Shown here: one piece after another, positions 1 through 7,566 of the stretch
Layout of the letters: every line of letters starts with the position of its first letter
How positions within the stretch are numbered: the first letter of the stretch is position 1
Source: Planctomycetota bacterium
Lineage (GTDB): Bacteria; Planctomycetota; Planctomycetia; Pirellulales; Lacipirellulaceae
NCBI GenBank assembly: GCA_013151315.1
Contig: JAADIN010000143.1
Span: 1 to 32,407, forward strand
Direction of reading: 5' to 3'
DNA: 32,407 bases
The notes under the pieces: model-generated
What the model saw: only the letters and a program-made list of their open reading frames with translations
Told to the model about the DNA's origin: nothing
Database searches by the model: none
Program-made: the position numbers and the translations under genes

Positions 1-32
1 ACCTTCGGCCAAACGGGGTATGATATTTCTAT

Positions 33-60
33 CCTAGGGCGGCGCTGCGCTTGCCCTAGG
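33..60. repeat. Intergenic hairpin CCTAGGGC-12 nt-GCCCTAGG, flanked by a 12-bp direct repeat CCTTCGGCCAAA (2-13 and 78-89)
   Basis: 8-bp perfect inverted repeat and flanking direct repeat read directly. Confidence 0.7.
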
Positions 61-161
61 CTACGGTGAAAAACAGGCCTTCGGCCAAAATACCGGAGTT
101 ATTTACCGGCTGATCCTTAGTAGAGGACGCTGACCAAACTTCGAAATGACGCTACGAAAGG

Positions 162-1844
162 TTACTCCTTAAAACTCTTGTATTCCTTGGTACCCACGGC
201 ACTCCCTGCAGATAAATCGGCATCTTCATTCACATCAACGCAGGTGACCCACTCATGCGAATCTGGCTTCTCGGACGAATGGATCTGGTATCTCAGACCT
301 GACTCTGGGCAAACAGCATGGTCCTCCTTTCCAAAAGACAGGACGTGGCCGTGTCGGCTCATCCAGCCGACCTGTTTCCCTGGAATGCCCATAACCAAAC
401 CGTAATCGGGTACGTCCTTGGTGACAACAGAACCTGCGGAAATAAAGCTGTATCTCCCCAGCGTCTTGCCGCAAACGACGGTAGCATTTGCCCCAACGGT
501 TGCCCCTTTGCGAATGATCGTTTTCTCGTAGATTCCTCGCCGAACCACTTGGCTTCGGGGGTTGCTTACGTTGGTTAGTACGCAAGACGGGCCTAAGAAC
601 ACGTCGTCTTCGATGGTGGTGCCCGTGTATACGGAGACATTGTTCTGGATCTTCACATTGCGTCCGATTCGGACATTCGATGCGATGAACACGTTCTGCC
701 CTAAGTTGCAATCCTCACCCAGTGACGCATTGTCGCTAACGTGCGAAAAATGCCATATCTTGGTGCCGCGACCGATGTTGGCTTTCTTGTCGACTACCGC
801 AGTGGGATGCGAAAAGAAGTCGGGGGAAGAGGCCATACCACGGCCGAGCGACGTACTTGCCCCCGATTGTTCGAGGCTGATTTGGGCCGCATCAAGCACC
901 CGCAGTACGCGAAGACCTTCGGCGCCATCGGTCTTGGGCGATGTCCGTGTCTCACAGCAGTCCAGAAAATGTTGGCATTCCGCACGCAAAGGCTCCGACT
1001 CTTGTACAAGAACCGGTTCGCCATCGCTTTTTTTGACAAGCGGCAAATTGCCTTCCGACCATTTCAAGTAGTCTCGGTATAAAACAAGTTTTTGATCCCA
1101 CGGCTTCGTGTCGTCGAAAACTGCCATCCCTTCGCTCCCAACAACCGTCAGCTTCTGTTCCTTGAATGGGTTCAGCCAACTGACGTACACATGGCCTTGC
1201 AATCCGTTACGGAAGGTCATGTGTGTCAAGGTCGTGTCTGCAACTCCAGGCGTCAGATAGCTGTTTCCCGTGCAAGTCACGGAATCGGGCATTTCGCCGG
1301 CAAGGGCGAGAATGACGGAGATGTCGTGGGGGGCAAAACTCCAGAGGGAGTTTTCTTCCTGACGCACCTTCCCAAGATTAAGACGATTGGAAGTAATGTA
1401 GCATAGCCTTCCAAGCTCTCCTGCCAGCACCATGGCAACAAGTTTCTCGACGCACGAGTGGTATTGAAGCAGATGACCAACCATGAGTATCCGCTGAGAC
1501 GATTTGGCCAGCGCAATCAAATCTTGGGCCTGATCGATACTCAAACACAACGGCTTTTCAACGTAGACGTCTTTGCCAGCTTCAATCGCCTGGCGGCCAA
1601 GCTCGTAGTGAAGATGAGCTGGAGCGGCAATTGCAATTTTCTGAATTTCGGGTTCCGCGAGCACCTTCGCAAAAGAGGTCTCGCGTTGAACTTCTGAGTA
1701 CTCCTCTCCGTAAGAGGCAAGCGTGTCTTCATTAGAATCGCAGATCGTATGCAGCGCGCCCAAGGAAAGAAAATTCCGCGCGAGGTTCTTTCCCCAATAG
1801 CCGGCGCCGATGAGCGCTAGGTCAGGTTTAGTCATGGCATTCAC
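162..1844 (-). CDS. Bifunctional protein: N-terminal Gfo/Idh/MocA-family NAD-dependent oxidoreductase, C-terminal left-handed beta-helix N-acetyltransferase (WbpB/WlbA + WbpD/WlbB-like); start may be 1835
   Basis: Rossmann motif LALIGAGYWGKN, EKPLCLS motif typical of Gfo/Idh; C-terminal hexapeptide repeats (HPTAVVDKKANIGRGTKIWHFSHVSDNASLGEDCNLGQNVFIASNVRIG...). Confidence 0.9.
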   Translation of the reverse strand: MNAMTKPDLALIGAGYWGKNLARNFLSLGALHTICDSNEDTLASYGEEYSEVQRETSFAKVLAEPEIQKIAIAAPAHLHYELGRQAIEAGKDVYVEKPLCLSIDQAQDLIALAKSSQRILMVGHLLQYHSCVEKLVAMVLAGELGRLCYITSNRLNLGKVRQEENSLWSFAPHDISVILALAGEMPDSVTCTGNSYLTPGVADTTLTHMTFRNGLQGHVYVSWLNPFKEQKLTVVGSEGMAVFDDTKPWDQKLVLYRDYLKWSEGNLPLVKKSDGEPVLVQESEPLRAECQHFLDCCETRTSPKTDGAEGLRVLRVLDAAQISLEQSGASTSLGRGMASSPDFFSHPTAVVDKKANIGRGTKIWHFSHVSDNASLGEDCNLGQNVFIASNVRIGRNVKIQNNVSVYTGTTIEDDVFLGPSCVLTNVSNPRSQVVRRGIYEKTIIRKGATVGANATVVCGKTLGRYSFISAGSVVTKDVPDYGLVMGIPGKQVGWMSRHGHVLSFGKEDHAVCPESGLRYQIHSSEKPDSHEWVTCVDVNEDADLSAGSAVGTKEYKSFKE

Positions 1845-1866
1845 AATGGTAGGAGGCTCTTGAGTA

Positions 1867-1913
1867 TCGAAGCTGCGCGAGCAGATCTGGAATGTCGAAG
1901 CTGCGCGAGCAGA
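1867..1913. repeat. 19-bp direct repeat TCGAAGCTGCGCGAGCAGA at 1867-1885 and 1895-1913
   Basis: Exact match read directly; upstream of the 1844 start. Confidence 0.85.
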
Positions 1914-1970
1914 AACGTCGCAATGGGGAGGGTATAGCTTAGCGTACGTTGCTCGTGATATGGAAGCTGT

Positions 1971-2139
1971 CTCTATTTATCTTCAGGAGGATTGCAAAGT
2001 CTATTTTTTGAACCGCCAAGTGCGCCAAGATCGCCAAGGAAAAAAGAAAATTGCTTAAAAAACAGCTATTTTTTGCAGCTCGTTTCTTGGCGCTCTTGGC
2101 GGTTTATCTGACTTTGCAGTTCGCCTCTATTTATCTTCA
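1971..2139. repeat. Composite palindromic element with (CGCCAAG)n stem, flanked by 15-bp direct repeats CTCTATTTATCTTCA (1971-1985, 2125-2139)
   Basis: Stem AACCGCCAAGTGCGCCAAGA (2011-2030) versus TTCTTGGCGCTCTTGGCGGTT (2084-2104); outer inverted repeat GCAAAGTC (1994-2001) / GACTTTGC (2110-2117). Confidence 0.75.
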
Positions 2140-2165
2140 TGTCAGGCGCAGATCAGACGGCGGCT

Positions 2166-3257
2166 CTATCGCAGTGACGACCGAACCGCAGATACAACTC
2201 TATCTTGCATGTCGTCGGTTAAAAACGGGTGCATCGGCAAACTTAGGACTTCTCGTGATGCCCGTTCGGACTCAGGAAACCGACCCCACTCGTACTCGAG
2301 ATCGGAAAATACAGGCTGTTCATGCAGGCACTTCGGGTAGTAGACCGCCGTGGGAATTTCAGCCTCCTTGAGCGACTCGACCACCTTATCTCGGTTGGGA
2401 ACACGAATGGTATACTGTGCGTAGACATGCGTATTTCCCTCAGCAACCTCGGGAACGCTACAGTCGTCTCGCAAGAGGTCGGAGTACCGTTCTCCGATCT
2501 CTCCTCGCCGCTGAACCTCGTGCTGAAAATGCGGTAGCTTGGCCAGGATCACGGCCGCTTGCAGCGTATCGAATCGGCCGTTCGTTCCCACAAGCGTATG
2601 ATGGTGACGCTGAGTTCCGCCATGGGACCGAATCGCTCGTAGGGTTTGCGCCATTTGGTCGTCTCCGGTAAAAAGAGCGCCTCCGTCACCGTAACAACCG
2701 AGCGGCTTGGCCGGGAAAAAACTCGTGCTACCGAGGGTCGATACGCTACAGCTACGTTTACCACGTTGAGTCGCACCAAAGCTTTGGGCAGCATCTTCAA
2801 TCACTGGAATTCCATGGCGATCTGCAATGGCATTGAGTTGGTCGAAGTCGGGCATCTGCCCGAACAGGCACACCGGCAAGATCGCCTTGGTATGACTTGT
2901 AATTGCCGACTCGACCTGTTGGACGTCGAGGTTGAAGGTTTGCGAGTCGATATCGACGAATACAGGCGTTGCTCCCACAAGCTTGATGACTTCGGCGCTG
3001 CTGATCCAGGTAAACGGAACCGAGATGACTTCGTCGCCCGGACCAATGGAGAGTGCTCGTAGCGCAATTTCTAGGCTTGTCGTGCCGCTGGAAACCGTAA
3101 TGCAGTGCTTCGCTCCGGCAAACTCCGCCAAGGCGGCTTCGACGTCGCCAATTTCCGGTCCCATAATGTATCGGCCATGCTCCATGACCTTGTTCATTCG
3201 CGAGTCGATTTCGCTTTGATACTTTAAGTACTGTTGTTTCAGGTCGATAAACTGCAT
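2166..3257 (-). CDS. DegT/DnrJ/EryC1/StrS family PLP-dependent sugar aminotransferase (WbpE/WlbC-like)
   Basis: MQFIDLKQQY start; GPGDEVISVPFTWISSAEVI, EDAAQSFGA and SFFPAKPLGCYGDGGALFT (PLP lysine) motifs. ORF-track start 3314 is an extension through a tandem repeat; ATG at 3257 preferred. Confidence 0.92.
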   Translation of the reverse strand: MQFIDLKQQYLKYQSEIDSRMNKVMEHGRYIMGPEIGDVEAALAEFAGAKHCITVSSGTTSLEIALRALSIGPGDEVISVPFTWISSAEVIKLVGATPVFVDIDSQTFNLDVQQVESAITSHTKAILPVCLFGQMPDFDQLNAIADRHGIPVIEDAAQSFGATQRGKRSCSVSTLGSTSFFPAKPLGCYGDGGALFTGDDQMAQTLRAIRSHGGTQRHHHTLVGTNGRFDTLQAAVILAKLPHFQHEVQRRGEIGERYSDLLRDDCSVPEVAEGNTHVYAQYTIRVPNRDKVVESLKEAEIPTAVYYPKCLHEQPVFSDLEYEWGRFPESERASREVLSLPMHPFLTDDMQDRVVSAVRSSLR

Positions 3258-3277
3258 TGGACAATAGGGGCAATAGT

Positions 3278-3313
3278 GAATAAGAAGTAGAATAAGAAGT
3301 AGAATAAGAAGCA
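3278..3313. repeat. 12-bp tandem repeat, 3 units: (GAATAAGAAGTA)2 GAATAAGAAGCA
   Basis: Read directly; just upstream of the aminotransferase start. Confidence 0.9.
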
Positions 3314-3344
3314 AAAGGCCTTGTCGACCAATTTCAGCTTACCA

Positions 3345-4907
3345 TCAACCAGCGAGTATCTCGGATTCCGTCTTAGGTGCAGTCTGCGAGGATTCCGTAG
3401 CGACTTTCGCCTGCTCGCTGGCGGCCACCATCTCGGCAACTTCTGCCTCCAGCGGCTCGAGCAGATCCATCAGTTGGTCGATCGCTTGGCAACTCGAGAT
3501 ACCAAGCTGCGGGCCTCCAGAAACGGTAAGCTTCCCGACAACGTGCTCGTCGGCAAACAGGGGAATTTCAGTCCGCCAACGTTCTCGGCGATCGCTCTTC
3601 GTAGGGCCACTCCACGAAGCATGAAAAGATTCTTGGAGTGATGCAAAATTGATGTCGAGCCGAATGTCGACCAGCTCCATCTTCTCGCCAAACTCGACCA
3701 GCGATTGCCAAAGCTTATCCCACTGGTGAGTCCCTTGAATCTGAAACGAAACGTGATCGCCTTTGCGCCGCACGATCGCCAAAAACAGCCACTTGATCCG
3801 ACTCAGCAGCATCTTGAACTCGATATGACCAAACGCTTGCGTTGCGATCAACATACACAAGACCGCCGCAACCGCACCCAAGGCAAGCAAATCGTTGTGC
3901 ATGAACACGCTCAAAAGAGCCCCCACACAAGTTACCCCACAACATACGGCTACCACAGCCAGGACGCGTGTATTATTGCCGAAAAGCGCCATCAGTCGGT
4001 GATGCAAGTGGCCTCGGTCGGTGGCATAAATACTCCGGCCGGCAAGTTTTCTGCGTACGATCGCCACAAAAGAGTCGAACATCGGCAATGCCCAAATCGC
4101 CATGGGAGCGGCCAGGGCGACGGTCGCGGTTCCTTTAAGCGAGCCGCCGATTGCCAGGGCTCCGACAATCAGGCCGATCAGCATGCTCCCCGCATCGCCC
4201 AAGAAAATTTTTGCCGGCGGGAAATTGAATCGCAAAAATCCTACCAAACTGCCCACGAATACCGCAGCAACGATTGCCACCGCCGTCTGGCCTATCACCA
4301 ACGCCATCACCGCAATGGTCGCGCAAAGGATGATTCCGACCGTCGTGGCGAGGCCATCAATTCCATCAAGCAGGTTCAAAGAATTCATCGCACCGAGCAA
4401 CCAGAAAACGGTAAACGGTACCGACAGCACTCCCAAATGCACGGCAAACCCGAAAACCGAGAAGCTGTGAATCTGCAAACCGGCCGCCACCACCATGAGT
4501 GCTGCGATGAACTGCCCGAGAAGCTTGACCTTGCCGGGCATACCAAAACGATCGTCAACAAGCCCGACGCCAACAATCCAAATGCCGGCCAAAAGTAACC
4601 CACCCAAGTAAGGCGACTGCTCGAACAGTATCTGTTGAAGTTTTTCGGAGGAGAGGTACTCCACGGCGAAGGTAATCGCTGCTGCCAGAAAAACGGCGAG
4701 GCCGCCGCCCAATGCCACCGCACGGTCATGCCCTTTGTGGTGACCATCGGGACGATCCACGAAACCTATTCGCTGCGCCACCGAGATCATGATATTGGTC
4801 AACGGATAACTGACCACAGCCGCGATGCCGCAGAGCATCAGCATGTACTTCGCAGCTTGAACGACATGAATCGCTTGATCGACTTGATCAACTTGTGGGT
4901 CTGACAT
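3345..4907 (-). CDS. WecA/MraY-like undecaprenyl-phosphate sugar-1-phosphate transferase (glycosyltransferase family 4 type) with a long C-terminal extension
   Basis: DRPDGHHKGHDRAVALGGGLAVF, GLVDDRFGMPGKVKLLGQ, NSLNLLDGIDGLATTVG, NFPPAKIFLGDAGSMLIG, RRKLAGRSIYATDRGHLHHRL motifs; start set to MSDPQ at 4907. Confidence 0.9.
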   Translation of the reverse strand: MSDPQVDQVDQAIHVVQAAKYMLMLCGIAAVVSYPLTNIMISVAQRIGFVDRPDGHHKGHDRAVALGGGLAVFLAAAITFAVEYLSSEKLQQILFEQSPYLGGLLLAGIWIVGVGLVDDRFGMPGKVKLLGQFIAALMVVAAGLQIHSFSVFGFAVHLGVLSVPFTVFWLLGAMNSLNLLDGIDGLATTVGIILCATIAVMALVIGQTAVAIVAAVFVGSLVGFLRFNFPPAKIFLGDAGSMLIGLIVGALAIGGSLKGTATVALAAPMAIWALPMFDSFVAIVRRKLAGRSIYATDRGHLHHRLMALFGNNTRVLAVVAVCCGVTCVGALLSVFMHNDLLALGAVAAVLCMLIATQAFGHIEFKMLLSRIKWLFLAIVRRKGDHVSFQIQGTHQWDKLWQSLVEFGEKMELVDIRLDINFASLQESFHASWSGPTKSDRRERWRTEIPLFADEHVVGKLTVSGGPQLGISSCQAIDQLMDLLEPLEAEVAEMVAASEQAKVATESSQTAPKTESEILAG

Positions 4908-5540
4908 ACTCAAATGACTTCTCCATTCCACCCCTCTACCAACCACTGCAATCCCAACCACAGCAATCCAAGCCGATCAAGAAAAGATCGTTCCATCGAA
5001 TTGCAGAGACGAGAATTTCGCCGAGCCGTTGCAATGCAACCTCCAGCACCACTACCGGCCTTCGGAACTGCCCGTGACGAAAGTGACACGGCGAGAGCTG
5101 CCTGGACTCAGAGCAATTCTCGGACCAAAAACAACGCGATCACGTCCTCACGCCAGACTGTGAAGAAAAGCTTGCTTCTGGCGCTCTCAATCCACTTTGG
5201 GCTGAAGGACTCGCTGAAGGACCTCATGGTGCATCCCACATCGACTACCAGTCCTACCCTCGAAAAACTACCTCTTCACTCATCCTTACTCAATGGTCCA
5301 CCAATGTCAATTCGTTCGCTGCGAATTCGGAGAATCTGTTGCTTTTTTGCCTCAACCCGTAGACAAAGCTCCACACGAGAAATATCAGAACCTCACCCGC
5401 GACACCTGAAGCTTCCGCACTCCATAGAGTCGAAAATGCTATCAGCAAGCCGGTTGCGACAGCGAGGCTCTAACCGGCCATCCTTAGCCAATCGTTTCAA
5501 ACAGTAATGTTTAGCATTGCTTCCAAAAATTTTGCTAGGT

Positions 5541-5660
5541 GCAAAGATTTTCAATAGCCACGGAGGAAACACAAATTGAACACGGAAAAAAATACGGGCA
5601 CAAAATTCCTTTTTTTTGATCTCTCTTTCATCCGTGTTCAATCCGTGGCCAATACTTTGC
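5541..5660. repeat. Intergenic palindromic element: GCAAAG / GCCACGGA / ATTGAACACGGA ... TCCGTGTTCAAT / TCCGTGGC / CTTTGC
   Basis: 12-bp perfect inverted repeat 5575-5586 / 5631-5642, plus GCCACGGA 5557-5564 / TCCGTGGC 5642-5649 and GCAAAG 5541-5546 / CTTTGC 5655-5660. Confidence 0.75.
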
Positions 5661-5708
5661 TTTTGTTTTTTTGCGTTTTCTGTGGCACCACTTTTTCAGT
5701 AAAATGTT

Positions 5709-7388
5709 CTAGCTCGAACTTTTCTGAGTCACGGTCTGGCTCATCATCTCCGCCAGGCGCTGCAATGCTTGGCTACAATCCTGGGGATCGAGATGCACTT
5801 GAAGAATGCTGGGGCCTGTCGTGTCGGCCCATGCGGCCGAGAGGGCTCGATCGAATTCACCTTCGGTTCGCACTTCATACCCAGTGCCGCCACCCAGCAG
5901 CGCCGGCAGTTGATGGTATTGCCAGCAATGCACGTCGTTGAACTCATACTCGCCCGGGTGAAGAAGCCGTTCGGTGCCATAGCCTCCGTTGTCGAGCACA
6001 ATGACAACCACGGGCATTTGCCGGCGCACAAGATTCGACATTTCCATGCCGGTCATCTGAAACGCTCCGTCGCCCACGACCACCACCACGCGCGCCTCGG
6101 GCCTTGCCACCTGGGCCCCGAGCGCCGCCGGCACCGAGAATCCCATCGACGTGTAATAGGCGGGGCTCAAAAACTCGGTGCGCCCACGCGTGGTCAACTC
6201 GGTCGAGGCAAACAGCGCATCGCCAATATCGGCGATCACGATCGTATCGTCCTCAAGTTGTTCGTCGAGCCGCCGGATCAGACGCGAAATCGAGATCGCC
6301 TCGTCGGAGCGCAATTCAAACGGTTCTTTCTTCCAATCCGTCGGTGCCTCGGGCAAGGGCGAGCGCACCTTCAATCCACGGCGAACCAACGCACACACAA
6401 AATCTTCGAGGCGAACTTCATGATAGTGGTGATGCCGAATCCGCAGCTCCTCGCTCGTCGCGTAGATGCAATTCGAGATGTCAAGTTCCGCAGTATAAAT
6501 GCCCAGGTTGATATCCGTCATGAACGTGCCAAGCATGATGACGCAGTCGCTCGACTCGACGTACTTCGTAATCTCCTGGCGACCAAGGGCCCCCTCGTAG
6601 AGACCCATGTATTGCGAATGCGTCTCGGCCACAACGCCTTTGCCCAACATCGTGGCAGCCATCGGAATGCCCGTCGACTCGGCCAGTTGTAGTACCGCAT
6701 CCTGCAGCCCAAAGCGATGGACCTCGACGCCAAGCAGCAGCACCGGCTGCCGAGCCGACTCGATACGCAGCGCCGCTTCTTCGACCGCTTCGGCAAGCGC
6801 CCGAGAATCGCTGTGCGGCGGGCTGGGCTGATAACGAGGCGCCGCATCGGGCTGCACGTGGACCATGTCACGCGGAATTTCCAAATAGACAGGTCGCTTA
6901 AAACGCTCGCACGCAGCCAGCACGCGATCGATCTCGTGGAAGGCAGTCTGAGGATCGTTGAGCTCGGCACCAGCGACGCAAAGTTTTTCAAAAACGTCGT
7001 ACTGTGTCCGGAAATTACGCACCATGTGATGCAAGAGCGGGTTATGGATTCGTTCGCGCATGCCGGGCGAACCGCTAATCAACACCACAGGCGACTTTTC
7101 GGCATAGGCACCTGCAATCGAATTGCAAACACTCAGGCCTCCGACGCAGTAGGTCACACACAGCGCGCCCATGCCGTGGATCCGAGCATAGGCGTCGGCC
7201 GCGAAGCCGGCACAGTCTTCGCGAGTGCAGCCGACCGTGTTGATCGGGCTTTCTTCAAGCATCGTGTAAAACGACAAAACATAGTCGCCGGGAATGCCGA
7301 ACAGATCGTCAATGCCATAATCCTGCAGCCGCTGGATCAGGTACTGACCAATAGAAAGATTTTGCTTGTTAGGAACTGAGCTGCTCAT
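5709..7388 (-). CDS. TPP-dependent 2-keto acid decarboxylase (pyruvate/indolepyruvate decarboxylase family)
   Basis: YGIDDLFGIPGDYVLSFYTML, NELNAGFAADAYAR-like segment (TREDCAGFAADAYARIHGMGALCVTYCVGGLS), C-terminal TPP motif GDGAFQMTGMEMSNLVRRQMPVVVIVLDNGGYGTE; start MSSSVPNKQ at 7388. Confidence 0.88.
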   Translation of the reverse strand: MSSSVPNKQNLSIGQYLIQRLQDYGIDDLFGIPGDYVLSFYTMLEESPINTVGCTREDCAGFAADAYARIHGMGALCVTYCVGGLSVCNSIAGAYAEKSPVVLISGSPGMRERIHNPLLHHMVRNFRTQYDVFEKLCVAGAELNDPQTAFHEIDRVLAACERFKRPVYLEIPRDMVHVQPDAAPRYQPSPPHSDSRALAEAVEEAALRIESARQPVLLLGVEVHRFGLQDAVLQLAESTGIPMAATMLGKGVVAETHSQYMGLYEGALGRQEITKYVESSDCVIMLGTFMTDINLGIYTAELDISNCIYATSEELRIRHHHYHEVRLEDFVCALVRRGLKVRSPLPEAPTDWKKEPFELRSDEAISISRLIRRLDEQLEDDTIVIADIGDALFASTELTTRGRTEFLSPAYYTSMGFSVPAALGAQVARPEARVVVVVGDGAFQMTGMEMSNLVRRQMPVVVIVLDNGGYGTERLLHPGEYEFNDVHCWQYHQLPALLGGGTGYEVRTEGEFDRALSAAWADTTGPSILQVHLDPQDCSQALQRLAEMMSQTVTQKSSS

Positions 7389-7406
7389 CGGGACAACCCT
7401 CAATGC

Positions 7407-7547
7407 GCTTTGTCACAGCTTAATTTGTGAGCCGCACGGCGCTAGCCGCGGGTTGCGGAGCGTAGCGGTATGCCCCTAAGGGAGGTATACCCCTAGACCC
7501 GACGCTAGCGCGTTGCGGCTCACCTTCATAGTAAGCTGTGACAAAGC
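7407..7547. repeat. Palindromic repeat element, family C copy 1 (16-bp outer terminal inverted repeat, inner GTGAGCCGC...GCGGCTCAC arms)
   Basis: Outer GCTTTGTCACAGCTTA 7407-7422 / TAAGCTGTGACAAAGC 7532-7547; inner arms 7426-7452 and 7498-7523 identical to copy 2 near 30736. Confidence 0.85.
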
Positions 7548-7566
7548 TCTAGGTTCTTTGCTCTCA

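Noticed and set aside
3705-4598. 297-aa plus-strand ORF
   Set aside because: Antisense to the well-supported WecA/MraY-like gene; Q/R/H-rich shadow ORF
4914-5507. 197-aa plus-strand ORF in the wecA-like/decarboxylase gap
   Set aside because: S/R/P-rich, no recognisable motif, overlaps the wecA-like 5' region; treated as non-coding
5769-6692. 307-aa plus-strand ORF
   Set aside because: Antisense to the TPP-dependent decarboxylase; typical shadow ORF in GC-rich DNA
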